Shown here piece after piece: positions 28,690 to 42,081 of a DNA stretch of 64,000 bases. The translations under genes and the position numbers were made by a program. Under the pieces are notes generated by a model that had not been told where the DNA came from, did not search any database, and saw only the letters and a program-made list of their open reading frames with translations. Source of the stretch: Paraescarpia echinospica (taxonomy: Eukaryota; Annelida; Polychaeta; Sabellida; Siboglinidae); assembly GCA_020002185.1 (NCBI GenBank), contig CM034534.1, forward strand, positions 65,112,304 to 65,176,303, written 5' to 3'. Position 1 is the first letter of the stretch. Each line of letters opens with the position of its first letter.

Positions 28690-30760
28690 CTCTGTCGTCA
28701 GGAGTGAGGCTGATCTCGATTCCGTTCTTCGGTTTCAGTTTTCTTCTTCTTCTTTTCTCTCACTTATCTTTCACTGCTCTCTCCACCAATTGTCTCCATT
28801 TCCCTCTATATGTTGTTCTCGTTCTCCACTCCTCTCCCAAACCTTCCAAGTCTCTCTTTAAACAGTCCTCCCACCGCAGTCCAGGTCTTCCTCGCCTCCT
28901 TTTCCCTTCCAGTTTCTGGGCATCTGCTTTCTTTGCCAGCCGTTCTCCTCCCATTCTCTCCACATGCCCAGCCCACTTCAGTCGACTTCTTCTTAAGACT
29001 TTCTTCTACTCCAACCCCCTCCCTCAAATCCTCCATTCTTCGCTTGTCAGTTCTTCTCACATCTGCAATTCTTCTTATCCAGATGTTTTCACAAACCTGC
29101 ACCCTCTCTTGTTGTTTCTCTGTCAGTGCCATCGTATATAGACACTGGTACTGGCACAGGTATGCCGGGGTAACACATGAACAGAGCACCTTTCCTTTGA
29201 GTTTATCCAATATGCGCCTGTCTCCCATCACACCTTAAACTTTCCTCCAAGCGTTTGCCCCTGCCTTTATCCTCCTGCGAATGTCGGTGTCTGAGTTACC
29301 GTCCCCCCATATCGCTCCACCCAGGTATACAAAAACTGTCTCTTTGTTTTAGTTTCTTCCCCTCCAGGTGTATTTCTAGCTCTTTGTTTTGCTGCCCCCC
29401 CCCCTCCCCCCACAGTAACTCCTTCTTCTCCAAACTAACTTTCAGTCCATATCTCTGAACATATCCTTCCACTTTGTCAGTTGTTCTTGGAAATCTGCTT
29501 CTCCGTCCGCTACCACTGCAGGATCGTCTACATATAGTAGCTTCGGAGGATATATCATACCAGTATTTCTGCTTATCAGTTCCACCACTGCGATAAACAA
29601 TGGTGGGCTCAGGGCGCTCCCCTGTTTCAGGCCAACATTTATTTCAAACTCTCCTGGCACTCCCGGTCCACACAACACCCTGCTCTTTGTTTCTTCAAAT
29701 GTCCCTTCTACCATCCTGACCTCTGCCACTGGGACCCCCGTCCACCTCAGTGTCGCCACCTCTCTCTTGGTGCAGTATCATATGTCCCTTCTACCATCCT
29801 CACCTCTGCCTCTGGGACCCCCGTCCACCTCAGTGTCGCCATCTCTCTATTGGTACAGTATCATATGTCCCTTCTACCATCCTCACCTCTGCCTCTGGGA
29901 CCCCCACCCACCTCAGTGTCGCCATCTCTCTCTTGGTACAGTATCATATGTCCCTTCTACCATCCTGACCTCTGCCTCTGGGACCCCCACCCACCTCAGT
30001 GTCGCCATCTCTCTCTTGGTACAGTATCATATGTCCCTTCTACCATCCTGACCTCTGCTTCTGGGACCCCCGTCCACCTCAGTGTCGCCATCTCTCTCTT
30101 GGTGCAGTATCATATGTCCCTTCTACCATCTTGACCTCTGCCTCTTGGACCCCCGTCCACCTCAGTGTCGCCATCTCTCTCTCTCTTGGTACAGTATCAT
30201 ATGTCCCTTCTACCATCCTGACCTCTGCCTCTGGGACCCCCGTCCACCTCAGTGTCGCCATCTCTCTCTTGGTACAGTATCATATGTCCCTTCTACCATC
30301 CTGACCTCTGCTACTGGGACCCCCGTCCACCTCAGTGTCGCCATCTCTTTCTTGGTGCAGTATCATATGCTTCCTCGGGTCTACGAATCTTACCGCCATA
30401 TCTTCAATTTCAACCTCCAATTTCTTGTCCACTACCTGCCTCAGGGCAAACATCCCGTCAGTTGTTCCTCTTTCAGTTCTAAAACCCTGTTGCTTTTCAC
30501 CTATTTCCCCTTCCTCTACTGCTTTTATTCTGCCATCCGGGATTCTTTCCAGCATCTTCAACATATGGCTTAGCAAAGTAATGCCTCTGTATTGTCTAGG
30601 GTTATGCACGTCTTCCTTTCTTTTCTATACTGGGACAATCAGCCTCGTTCTCCACTCTTCTGGGATCTCCCCCTCTCTCGCTCAGGAATTTTTTATCCAC
30701 CATATTCCAACTCGTTCAGCCACCACCAGTATCTCCACTCGCAATTAATTAATGTGTCGT
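28690..30760 (-). pseudogene. RTE-like non-LTR retrotransposon, minus-strand copy
   Basis: Minus-strand pieces match the element at 1681-3902: RT opening (QYRGITLLSHMLKMLERIPD, about 30550-30600; EKQQGFRTERGTTDGMFALR), motif A within a duplicated region, the NVGLKQGSALSPPLFIAVVE block (about 29570-29640), LYVDDPAVVADGEADFQEQ (about 29480-29535; YADD changed to YVDD) and the C-terminal RGRPGLRWEDCLKRDLEGLG segment (about 28840-28900). Frames change several times. An 83-bp tandem expansion sits inside the RT. Confidence 0.82.
29698..30365. repeat. 83-bp minisatellite made from RT coding sequence
   Basis: Eight head-to-tail units of about 83 bp, recognisable by CCTTCTACCATCCTGACCTC and CACCTCAGTGTCGCCA. 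On the minus strand the unit encodes YDTVPRE...ATLRWTGVPEAE, the segment just after RT motif A. Because 83 is not divisible by three, the frame rotates from unit to unit. One unit carries an extra TCTC. Confidence 0.93.
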
Positions 30761-31985
30761 GTGATTGTAGCATTGATACTGGGTGTTATTACCATTACAT
30801 TACTATTATACTAGACCACAGTAGATCACAACAAACCACAGCAGATATGACATCTGAACTGTGTTTGTTCATTCTGTTGTAGCCTCCCATTCGCCTGTCT
30901 TAGCTGTCAGCCACCATTTTACGTCAACCTACTGTACAACATGACGCCTCTGGACCGTCAACCATCATCTGACGACAACTGACTGTACAATGCCACCATG
31001 TCCAGGAATACGGTGAATGACGTCTGTGGACCGGTCAAACGCCATTTGACGTCAACATGCTGCAATTTGTTGTCACTCAAGTTGACACGGACACGCAACG
31101 ATATAAATTGTTACACATGTGACAACTGTCGATATTTTCCTGTCAATATAGAATATGTCGTAACTTTCTGGACAATGGCACCTAAAATTACCTCTCGTGT
31201 CGGCCAATTTTGATTATTAATAAAGTTCGAGAGTCGTCTGTTGTGGTGTCATTAACTGCAGATACATCCAGGAATTGAGATAATGGCATGTACATGTTGT
31301 GTCGCCATTTTTGTTACTGAGAGAACAGACATGACACTGAACTGAAAAGAAGTCAGTTGGTATACGCGTACATTGGTGTGACAAATGGTGTATACTGGCT
31401 TTTTCGTGCCATAAACGCCCTGTGAAATAGTACAACTTGCATGGATAATATATATTATATAACTTACAATAGATATAGTCTATAATATTCAAACAAAGGC
31501 TGCGCCATGTTCCGTTATTGCCTAATGTTATTGTGTTAACGAGACCATTTTAGATTATTTTTTAACATGTCGCGTATCTAGACGACTCTCACAAATTCGG
31601 CATGTACGTATACTTAGTAAATTGTGCCTGCCAAAACATCAAGTGCATTTAAAGTACGTTTCAACTATACAACATGAATAATTAGAAAACAAAACAACAT
31701 TCCTGTACCGTTTTGCTTGTGTGACTCACAAAATTGAATGTACATCCTGATTATAATTTATGATTAATATTATATATTTTTAAAATATTTATTAATTGAC
31801 ACCTGAATAGTATGTTACAGTTGATCATTACCACTGAGATGTTCTTAGACTTCTACGTATACTTGACTTAAATACGTACTTGTACAACTGCAGTACTTGG
31901 AATTGTACTTGACAAAATGTACTTGACCCCCACTCTGATATACATGGGAATACACACAGACAAATATATGCAGCTCATGTACACG
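30761..31985. other. AT-rich noncoding region
   Basis: Short degenerate repeats of TGACGTCAAC / CTGTACAA at 30910-31070; otherwise nothing recognised. Confidence 0.4.
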
Positions 31986-31989
31986 CACA

Positions 31990-34900
31990 CTCTTACAAGA
32001 TTTAACAAGATTTAACAAGATTGCCACCCAGAGAATTAACTCTAGGTGGCAGGTGGACAAGGAAGCCCTTTGGCTTATCGAGAGTCCGACCCTTTTATCT
32101 ATGTGTATCCCGCCCGTCTGAGGTACGTGTCAATTTTATTTTTAAACATATTCACGCTACTAGCACCCACACAATCAGCAGGTAATCTGTTCCATTCATT
32201 TACAGTCCTTTGTGAAAATGAAAACTTTCTTATATCCAATCTACTCTGCTCCTTTGCCAATGTAAGTTCATGTCCTCTAGTCCTTCTATCTTTCTTAACT
32301 GAGAAAAAAATATTTCTATCAATATTTTCATAACCCTTCAATATTTTAAACACTTCTATCTGATCTCCTCTCAATCTCCTGGTCTCTAGTGTTATTAAAC
32401 CGCATTTTTTAGGCGTATTTCGTAACTAAGATCCCTCAGTTTTGGTATCATTTTAGTTGCCCTCCTCTGCACTCTTTCTAGCATATCTATGTCCTTCCTG
32501 CGATATGGCCTCCACGCTTGAATACAATATTCTAAATGAGGCCTAACTATTGTTTTGTACAGCGGTATTATTAGCTCTTTTTCCTTATACGTTATGTTTC
32601 GCCTAATTAATCCAAGGATTTGATTTCCCCTTGAAGCTGCAATTCCGCACTGCTCTGAAACCTTCATATCAGCACTAATGGTTAACCCTAAGTCCTTTTC
32701 TTTTACAGTAGTACTTAGTACAGTACCCCCCATTGTATATTCTACTTCTTCGTTCCTATGTCCTGTGTGGAGGCATTTACATTTCCCAAAATTGAACAGC
32801 ATTTGCCACTTTTCAGACCATTTGATCAACCTGTCAAGATCATCTTGTAAATGCTGTCTATCTCCATCACTTTAATCCTTCTAAACACTTTTGTATCATC
32901 TGCAAATTTCAACACCTTGCTTGTTATTTCATCATCCAAATCGTTGATATATATTAAGAATAATATAGGACCTAATACTGATCCCTGTGGTACCCCACTC
33001 AATACTGATTTCCAGTTTGAAGCCTCCCATCAACTACTACACGTTGACTTCTGTCAATCAACCATTGTTCTATCCAGTTTATTATACCATTTCCTATGCC
33101 ATGGGCCTTTAGTTTAAGCAGTAATCTTTGATGTGGTACTTTGTCGAAAGCTTTTTGAAAATCTAAGTAGACAATATCTACTGGTGATCCTCATCTACCC
33201 ACTTAGTGATGTCTTCCAAAAAACATAACATATTTGTTAAGCATGACCTCGCTTTAAAAAACCATGTTGAGATGGGTTTATCAAGTTTTGTTTAACAAGA
33301 AAATCCACCATGTGATCTTTAATTAGTCTTTCTAACAATTTACAAATCACTGATGTTAAACTCACTGGTCTATAGTTCTCTGACTTGTTTCTCGAACCTT
33401 TTTTGAATAACGGTATAATGTTTGCTTCTTTCCATTCTAAAGGAACCACTCCCTCTTCTAATGACAAATTGAAAACTGTTGCAAGCGGTATGCTAATTTG
33501 TTCTACAATTTCCAATAGTAGTTTGGGTGGAATACCATCCACTCCAGGTGATTTATTATCCTTCATAGCCCTTATTTTCTTACCTACCATTTCCGGGGTT
33601 ACAATTAATTGTCCTAAATAGTCTGAATCTGCCCCCTTGAACTTAGCCTCTGGTACTGGCAGTGAACTAATATCTTCCCTGGTAAACACTGAACTAAAGT
33701 ACTCATTCAGGTCTTCTGCCATTAAGAATCCCTCTGATATTATATTTCCAGCACTATCTTCTAGAGGACCGACCTTATCTTGAACTTTCTGTTTGCTTCG
33801 AACATACGCATAAAAACTCTTGCTGTCATGTTTTATATTACTAGCTAATTGTTGTTCATAGCTTCTCTTTGAATTTCTAATTTCAGCTGTAGCTTGGTTA
33901 AGTGCTTCTTTATAACTGTTGTAGTCTTCATCATTTCCAGTACATCTGTATGACTTCCACATCATTTGTTTGTACTTAATTTTTCTAATGGCTTCTTTCG
34001 ATAAGTGTTTCTTTTTGGACCGTTTTCCTTGTTTTTTGAAGGGTACAAATTTATCGATTATGCACTTAATTTCACTCTTTAATACATTCCAGCATTCTGT
34101 TGCCGTCTTATTTTTCAGTGTGTTATTCCAGTCTATCTTTGCTAAATATTTCCTCATGTCCTTATACCTTCCTTTGTGGAAATTTCTCCTATACTGCTTT
34201 TTACTATTCCTTTCTGATTTTACTTTGATGATAAAATGTATCTGGTTGTGATCGCTACTCCCCAGTGACTCACATATCTTGACATTGTCAACTAATTCAT
34301 TCTGTGAGGACAAAACTATGTCTAACACATTCTCACCCCTGGTTGGTTCTAGCACATGTTGAGAAAGGAATGTATCTTGAACTAAAACTAAAAACTTGTG
34401 GTCCTCACTCCCCATACTCTGTAGAGATTTTCATTGTATATGCCCGTGGTTAAAATCCCCCATAATAATACAGTCCCGTTTGCTTACTTCCCTTATAGCG
34501 TTTTGTATTTTTCATTCTCTTCTATGCTTATGTTTGGACTTCGATAAACTAACCCAACTGGTAACGTTGGAGTTTCCCTGTAACTATGTTTTTAAACTTA
34601 AACCACTCCATTCTGCTTCTTTCTATTTTAACAGCACAGACCAGATTATAACCATGAAACTTTCCGCATCGCAACATTCTATAACGTTATATACCAATGG
34701 TCCCCAGTTCGCATCGATATATCGGTGATCCGGTTCGGGTTATACCGCCAGCGAGTTAATTTCCTTTACCGTAAATGTTTGATTTAGTGCTTGTTTCTCG
34801 CTTTCCTTGCGTTTAGTATTTTCATCGGCTTTAAAGAGTTTTGTTTTATTGTACTGATTTATTTGTGCTGTCTTTATCATTTCCGAGCTTTCCATGATTA

Positions 34901-36110
34901 CCGATCGAGGTTGAAGATACATTATCGTATCGCAGCAGATTCTCTGAGAATACTGCTGCCCCCTTTCCACTTAGATGGAGGCCATCTCTCATGTACATAC
35001 ACTTGTGTCTTCTCTCCCAACAAAGTACCCCCATAAATCTAGGAATCCCACGCCCTCTTCCTCACACATCTGCTCAACTAGTGCGTTGATCGCCATCCTC
35101 TTACAGTTTCTATACGTTGCCCCCCTTCCTCCCATTACTGGCAAAATTCCTGACAGAATAACCTGTTCAACTCTCGTCTTCTGTAGCTTCCTCACTAACT
35201 GTCTGTACTTCTGTACTATCGCAGTTGTTCCCTCCCTGTCTGCATTATTTGTTCCTACATGCACCAGTATAGACCCCCCCTTGCCATGTCGCAATACCTT
35301 CTCTACCCTATCAGTTACATGTTCAATCCTAGCCCCCGGTAAACAAACAACGATGTCCTTCCCCTCGCTCAGTGCCTTGTCCGTCTTTCTCATAATGGAG
35401 TCGCCCATAAACACTCTCTCTTTCCTCATTGCCCCCTCTATCACTGCCTTAGAATAGCTCCTTCTTCGGTTTGCATCTGTCTGCTTGTTGTCTTTCCCCC
35501 CTGTCGTCTTCTCTCCTGTCACATTCTCTTCCGATCCATTCTTTCCTGTCGCTTTTTCTCTTGTCACCTTCCCTTTTATCGACTTCTCTTCTATCACATT
35601 TCTCTCACTTCCTTTCGTCCCTTCTTCGTTCGTCCCATCTCGTTTTCCTCTCTCCTCTCCCTTCCCATCTTCCCTCCCTCCTTCTCTACGGTCACTTTCT
35701 TCCCTGTCACCTTCACGCTTGTCACGTTTTCTGTTGTCGATTTTCCAATTTCTTCCCCTCCAATCACCTTCCCTCCTCTCAATCTCCTTTCCTCAGTTTT
35801 CTTGCCACTGCTATTCTCCTTCAGTCTTGCAGTATTCTCACCTCTCTCCCTGTCGTCTCTCTCCATTCGACCTGCCTCCTTGCTAATTCCCATCTCCATT
35901 CCCTTCACAATATCTGTCAACCTAACTATCTCCTTCTGCAGACACTCCACCTTCCAACACCCAATGCACTGAAAGGTGAATCCTTCCTCCATGGTTTCTG
36001 CCCATGACTTCCCACAGCCGGACAATGCAAAATCTACCCAGCTGTGGCAGTGATCGCACACCAAGTGTCGCTTTGCCTTGACTTGCCGCTTGCAAGGCGC
36101 CATATCCCGA
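31990..36110 (-). pseudogene. CR1/L2-like non-LTR retrotransposon, nearly full length, decayed
   Basis: Minus-strand order: ORF1 N-terminus with a CDHC/CIGC zinc-binding segment and a lysine/glutamate-rich coil (35594-36103); SGNH-esterase-like frame (34989-35597) with GDSIMRKTD, VHVGTNNADREGT and DGLHLSGKG; a damaged endonuclease (about 34240-34900); RT (33237-34415) with KSPGVDGIPPKLL and NYRPVSLTSVICKLLE; the rest of RT and the C-terminal part (32395-32829, then 32099-32374 with VNEWNRLPADCVGASS). Several frameshifts separate the blocks. The 3' end shows tandem ATTTAACAAG-type 10-mers (about 31995-32025), a typical CR1/L2 tail. Confidence 0.85.
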
Positions 36111-37760
36111 TCAGAAATTATTTAATAACTTAACTAACTTAGTCTTTATAAAGACTGTTTCCTGTGTACTACAGCACACTTTAGGTTACAAATTTCAATT
36201 ACACAGCCAACTATTTATCCTGACACGAACGCTAACATTACCGGTAGTGACCTAATTTAAATACAATCAATTACGTTACGTTAGGCTGCTTTATTTATTT
36301 AGGTTACGCCGCCCGACTATCGCCCTTGCTTAATTTTAACAACAATGCTACCTAATCAAAATATCTAGCAAGTACTGGCTTACACAGATATTATCTTATG
36401 TAAGTAGATATATTTGATGGTTGTTACTTTATCTCCTATATATTCTACCACATAATCAGGTTTGTTAAATCTTGTTTTCAAATTATCGAAGCCTAAGTGA
36501 GTTACCCTATTATCACTCACTATACTAAGGTATTCTAAAATACTATAACTAACTAACTTTAAGCACAACTGCTACTCAATATATGTTTATTGCAACTTTA
36601 TGAATGATATTAAGGCAAGAATAATACTTATCAATCAGTAATTCCACTTGTTTATCAACTTTTCTGCACCACCAATTTCTACGATATATCTCGCGCATAC
36701 TCACACGGACAAATGCATAGGGGAAGGTAGGGTAAGACGGCCACCCATTACATCTCGGCCGAAAGGCGATGTCGCATTTTGCAGATCAGATGCAACGCTT
36801 CCGACTTTGGTGCAGCTCACATGCAATATGCCTTTCCACACGCGGCGATGTTTAGCTGTCAGAAAAATCGAGAGAGCGATTCTATTCCTCGCTGATTTTA
36901 GATGAATGTCCCTATTTGGTAAACCATCATGAAATGTAAAAATCAAATACAATCAGAATATTGGAATAAAATGTATTACTATTCCTTGGTGGACAGTACG
37001 AACTCATTAAAAGTATCGTGAATACGCCCAATGTCTGCCAAGCTGGCCATTCATGCAGTGTGATGTCACGATGGGGTAAAACGGCCTCGTCAGCGGTGCG
37101 GTATAAGGGCTTTTTTACCCACGTATAATTAACCATACCATTGATAATTTATTGTATAGTTTTTCATCTATATTATTATAATGATGGGAGTTTTTTTTCT
37201 ACTACTAGACCTAGGCACTACTTTTTAAATACGTTCATAAAAGAAATTGGTTACTATTGCTGGGAGCCATTTCACCCCATCATGATGTAAGACTTCCCCC
37301 GGTGACGACTTTTTTATAACTAAACAATGACTTCGTCGAGAAAGTTCATTATTGCATATATGTTTTTAAAATGCAATAAAGTACATATCCACACACATAC
37401 ACGCGCACAAATGCATACACACAGTAGGTCCCACAAATACAACGCGGCACACCAATACAGAGGCGTTCAGAGAGGCACACAGACATAAAGAGTCACACAT
37501 ACGTATTTATACACAGAGAAACCGTGAACTTACCACATGGAAGTTGCATAAAATACAATATAGACGCGAGTCGTGTTACCTATCACTGCGACGTGATGGC
37601 GTCGATTTGAAAATGGTGGCTCGTTAATTGAAACGATAGGTGCGATGTTGACATTTTAATTGACTGTAAATCATATTAAATTGATTATGACATATAAGTG
37701 TCGCCAAAGTACACACGATTAAGTGTTTTGTTTAAAAAAATTAATTGGTGGGAAGTTGGG
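36111..37760. other. AT-rich noncoding region
   Basis: Contains short frames only. A patch at 36720-36900 and another at 37060-37320 share wording about GGTAA(G/A)ACGGCC, possibly a decayed element. Runs of ACACATACACGC near 37390. No gene recognised. Confidence 0.4.
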
Positions 37761-37885
37761 GCGTGGGTTTGTTTGGGTGGTTTCTGGGCCCCACATTTAT
37801 TCCGCTTAGATAGTTAATTATTGGCATTCCCCATCGACAGATGTGTACTCATCTACGCTTGTAAGGGGAATTGCCTTTTGCTATC
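37761..37885. mobile_element. Left part of a repeat split by the gypsy insertion
   Basis: GGTTTCTGGGCCCCACATTT... to CTTTTGCTATC; continues after the LTR element at 42263-42360. An uninterrupted relative lies at 42840-43020, confirming the split. It carries GGCATTGCC/GGCAATGCC words in inverted arrangement. Noncoding. Confidence 0.7.
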
Positions 37886-38066
37886 TGTCGTAACTTGACT
37901 ATTAATGTATAACTAGAGAGTAGTAAGTATTATAAACCTTTTATTATGAACGAAGAACCACGCCTGCGGCGGAAACCAACTACACACACAAAGCGCGCAA
38001 CAGCGCGCCGTATACACAGACTAGATTATACCCGATGTAACGACTACAGAATGTCAGATTATAACA
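37886..38066 (-). repeat. 3' LTR
   Basis: 181 bp; begins TGTCGTAACTTGAC on the plus strand and ends ATTATAACA. Confidence 0.95.
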
Positions 38067-38082
38067 CTCCTTCCTCTTAAGC
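38067..38082 (-). promoter_or_regulatory. Polypurine tract
   Basis: Minus strand AAGAGGAAGGAG immediately before the 3' LTR: the plus-strand primer of the retrotransposon. Confidence 0.8.
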
Positions 38083-38138
38083 TTTTAAGTCACTAACTAA
38101 TGTAATAACATGGAACAGTGTCAGAATACTGAATCAAT

Positions 38139-39262
38139 TTAAAGGTCCAGTATTTTCCGTTGTTTGACACCCCGGTTTGATCGGCGTAGCACAGGAGACG
38201 ATGATTCATCAAGAACCACAGTCACATCACTTGGTGCTCGAACAGTTTCATCTGCCTCAGACGGAAGTGACTCTGCTTGAACACACGGCTCCGTAGAAGA
38301 TGAAGGAAGGGTAACACACACCGACTCTGGAATCTCCGGAACCATAGGTACAGTCACCTCACCTTCAGCCGTCAGCCGTAGATGGTCTACGTGCACATAG
38401 CGACGTACTTGCACTAAGTAGGTGAGCGGACCCAGTCGTCTGATGATCTTGCCCGCGACCCATTTCGGAGGACCGCTGCCACGATGATTGCGAACGTATA
38501 CTGGATCACCGCTGACCAGCTCTCGAAGCTTCACTCTACTCCGATCGTGTTGCTCTTTTTGTTGCGTCTGTTTCTCCTCCATGTGTCTCTCTAGGTGCGG
38601 TTTGAGAAGACTGAAGCGATTCCTCAGTCTACGCTTGAGGAAGAGTTCCGCAGGAGACACACACCGGTCACGGTATGCGGAGTGCACCGATAACGCAGGA
38701 GGAAATTAGCGAGCCAACTCTCCTTCGTCAGTTGAGTTCCAACAGAGTACTTCCGAAAACTCTGCTTCACAGTCTGCACACAGCGTTCAGCAGCACCGTT
38801 CGACGCTGGATGGTATGGAGCCACCCTCGTATGCTTGATGCCGTTCTTGTCCATGAACGTCTTGAACTCGTGTGCGATAAATTGAGGCCCGTTATCTGAC
38901 ACGACCTCCTCCGGTAGACCATGAGATGCGAACATTCCTCTGAGTACCTCAATGGTCTTAGCGGATGTAGTGGACCTCATCGCCACAGCTTCCAACCATT
39001 TCGAATGGCTGTCAACCACAATCAGATAGTTCACACCGTCCTTCTCAGCAAAGTCAATGTGAATTCTCTGCCATATGCGTGTGGGCCAAGGCCATGGATG
39101 CAGTGGTGCTACGGCTGGCTGATTCTTCACTGACTGACACACTGCACAAGCCTGCACCATCGTCTCGATATCATTGTCCATACCTGGCCACCATATGTAG
39201 CTGCGCGCGAATGCTATGGTCTGGCTGACTCCACTATGCTCCGAGTGGAGCTCATCTAGCAT
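38139..39262 (-). pseudogene. pol: Gypsy integrase, frameshifted
   Basis: The part at 38624-39262 has the zinc-binding HHCC region (HSEHSGV..., CAVCQ) and the rve core: HIDFAE with the first Asp, VVSDNGPQF with the second, and HPASNGAAER with the Glu. A frameshift near 38680 moves the C-terminal part to 38139-38687 (GDPVYVRNHRGSGPPKWVAG, a GPF/GPY-type module, then an acidic tail). It is in frame with the upstream RT-RNase H but separated by a TGA near 39302. Confidence 0.88.
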
Positions 39263-39301
39263 CGCTTGGTGATAGGCTGACGGAACCAGAACGCGTGATC
39301 C

Positions 39302-41137
39302 TCACAGCAGCCAACCCTGTTCAGTTGACAGCTCGTCTCGTTTCGCGAAGAACACTTGTAGTTCCTTGTCTGTGTGGTTGGGCCAACATGTGAGTACATA
39401 CTCGAGTACTCTTGATAACAAAGGATCGCTGCGGGTTTCCACGGCGATGTCCCTAGCCTTGACCGGGAGATCGTCAACCACTGATACTTCGAATATTGCC
39501 GGCTCCTCTGTCGTTGTAGTCGGCAGAGGTAGTCTCGATAATACGTCAGCGTTGGCGTGATCCTCGGACTTACGGTACTCGATACCGAAGTGGTACGCTT
39601 GCAGGATGAGTGCCCAACGTTGCATTCGTAACGCTGCCAACGTTGGCACAGCCGTTTTGGGACCGAAGATTGTGACCAACGGCTTATGATCCGTGATCAA
39701 TGTGAAAGAGCGTCCATAGAGATACTTATGGAACTTCTTGACTCCAAAGATGATCGATAACGCCTCCTTCTCGATCTGTGCGTAGTTGCACTCACTCGAC
39801 GAAAAGGTCCGTGACGCGAACGCTATCGGCTTCTCATCTCCGTTTTCCATGACATGTGACAGCACGGCCCCGACGCCTGTCGGAGACGCATCCGTAGCCA
39901 GTCGCAGTGGCTTACGACAGTCGAAGTGCACCAGCACCTGCTGTGACGTCAGCAGTTCTGTGCACTTCTGCATTGCGTCATCACACTCGGGAGTCCATCG
40001 CCACTCACGATCCTTCATGAGCAGTAGGTGTAGTGGACGTAACACGGTAGACATGCGGGGTATAAACTTAGCGTAGTAGTTGATCAACCCCAAGTACGAA
40101 CGCAACTCCTTCACGTCCTTCGGCTTCTGAGAATTGGTGATTGCGTCCAATTTCTCAGATGTGGGATGGATGCCTTCCGCATCTATCAGATGACCCAAGT
40201 AGTCAACTGATTTCTTGGCAAACTCACATTTCGCCAGATTCACTCGGACGCCACACTTCTCCAGACGAGTGAGTACTTCGTCTAGAAGTTTCAGATGCTC
40301 CTGCTCCGACTCAGCCGTGATGAGGATGTCGTCTAGGAAGTACATCACATGATCCATGCCCTGCAGGATCTGATCCATCACCGACTGGAAGATACTCGGT
40401 GCGCTGCTCACACCGTAAGGCATACGCAGGTAGCGATACGTGCCCTTGTGGGTATTCACTGTGACGTAGTGTTGCGACTCGGCGTCCAACTCGAGTTGTT
40501 GGTACGCATGGGATAGGTCCAGCTTGCTGAACACCTTGCCACCGGCTAGTGACGCGAAGAGATCCTCCACGTTTGGAAGTGGGTAGTGCTCACGTTCCAC
40601 ATTCAGATTGATCGTGACTTTGAAGTCACCACAGATCCTCACCGTCTTGTTCGCCTTCGGCACTACCACAATCGGAGCCGACCAATCGCTGTGGTCCACC
40701 TTCTGGATGATGCGCTCCTTCTCCAACCGGTCCAGTTCGTGTTCAACTTTATCTCGCAGTGCGTAGGGCACCGGCCTAGCCTCATGAAAGCGAGGCTGCA
40801 TGTCTTCCTTCATGTAGATGTGCGCTGTGTAGCCCTTTATTGTGCCCGTTCCTTCTTGGAATACCTCTGAATGCCCTTTCAGCACTTCCTCCACCGAATG
40901 CCTTGCAATTGCGGTGACTGCCAGGATACTCGACCAGTCTAACTTCATTTTTGCCAGCCAGTCTCTTCCTAGTAGAGGTGTTTTGTCGCCCTTGACGACC
41001 ACTGCGGGTAACTCAGCTCGTTGGTCTCCATGTCTCACATCCAGAGTGAACACTCCGATGTGCTCGATGACCTCTTGAGTATAGGTGCGTAGAGTGAGGT
41101 TGGTGGGTTGTAGAGCGAGATGTGCAAAATGTCTCAA
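39302..41137 (-). pseudogene. pol: Gypsy protease end, reverse transcriptase and RNase H
   Basis: Open for 611 codons. After a protease-like C-terminal part (PLLGRDWL), the RT has WSAPIVVVPK, FSKLDLSHAYQQ (motif A), the YFLDDILI catalytic box and an RNase H with LATDASPTGVGAVLSH and DHKPL. The final bases carry a TGA after which the same frame runs into the integrase. The N-terminal start is a frameshift from gag-PR, not a true initiation. Confidence 0.9.
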
Positions 41138-42065
41138 GTACAGTGTCTCTGGAATGAGCGTCCACCTGCATTCTCACGGCGTTGCCTCCAATATCCACTT
41201 CAGCGAAGATTGGCTGCGCCCCGGCCCCTCCAACGTTACAAGTGTAGATTCCAATGTCCGACTCATCAGCGACCACACCGACGTAGCGAACATTCTGGGA
41301 CTGACTCTTGGTCATCTGACTCTGAGACGTGTCTCTGCGGTTATTTCCTCTGCATTTGCGTGCCAAATGTCCCACTTTGTTACAGACATAACACACTGTC
41401 GTCCTGAAGTGACATCTTTCAGGATTATGGTCCTCGCCACAGCGATAACACTAATTCCGTCTCGACTTCTCAGGCTTGCGTGCAGCACGACCACTTCCTT
41501 GACGCGGCGAGTAAGTGACTTTATTTACGGATTCACCAGTGGCCCGTAGACAGACCTCACTTCTAGTCGCCAGCTCCATTGCAATCGCTACTTCTTTTGC
41601 TGATTGGAAGGTGAGCTCTTTGGTGGTTAGCAATCGCCTCTGAATGTTCTCATCCCGAAGACTACACACCAGACGGTCTCTCAGGGCGTGCGGTAGGAAC
41701 TCTCCAAACTCGCACGTACCACTCAGCTGCTTCAAGGTGATCACGTAGTCTGCCACCGACTCTCCCTCCTTCTGTCCTCTCTTGTAAAATCGGAATCTCT
41801 CAGCAATAACCAGAGGGTTTGGCGAATAATGCCCCTTTAAGGCATCACATAGTTCAACGTAGGACTTATCCTTCGGTTTTTCCGGCGTCAGGATATCTTT
41901 GAGTAGTTTATATGACGTAGGCCCGATCACAGAAAGAAGCACGTTTGCTTTCTTCGTCGAATCGATTCCGTTCAATTCAGACCACTGATCCACCCTCTTT
42001 ACGTAACTCTCAAAGTCCTCTTTAGCCTCATTGAACTCTCCTAGCTGACCGATGTAGCCTGCCAT
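41013..42065 (-). pseudogene. gag: Gypsy gag with zinc knuckles and damaged protease start
   Basis: ATG at 42065. The capsid-like helical domain (YVKRVDQWSELNG, LCDALKGHYSPNPL, FRFYKRGQKEGESVADYV) fills the first 204 codons, followed by an in-frame TAG near 41453. The same frame continues with two CCHC knuckles (CYRCGEDHNPERC and CYVCNKVGHLARKC) and the protease entrance. There the expected DTGA active site is not intact (VDAHS) and a frameshift connects to the pol frame. Confidence 0.88.
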
Positions 42066-42066
42066 T

Positions 42067-42079
42067 ATCCTCGTCGCCA
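42067..42079 (-). promoter_or_regulatory. Primer binding site for tRNA-Ser
   Basis: Minus strand TGGCGACGAGGAT, two bases after the 5' LTR; complementary to a 3' end ...CCTCGTCGCCA, as in tRNA-Ser. Confidence 0.8.
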
Positions 42080-42081
42080 GC

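Noticed and set aside
28444..28707. Valine-rich plus-strand ORF
   Set aside because: Produced by the GTT microsatellite.
29750..30304. Overlapping plus-strand ORFs with repeated SVSYVPSTILTSASGTP-like text
   Set aside because: Frames opened by the 83-bp minisatellite; the meaningful strand is minus (RT).
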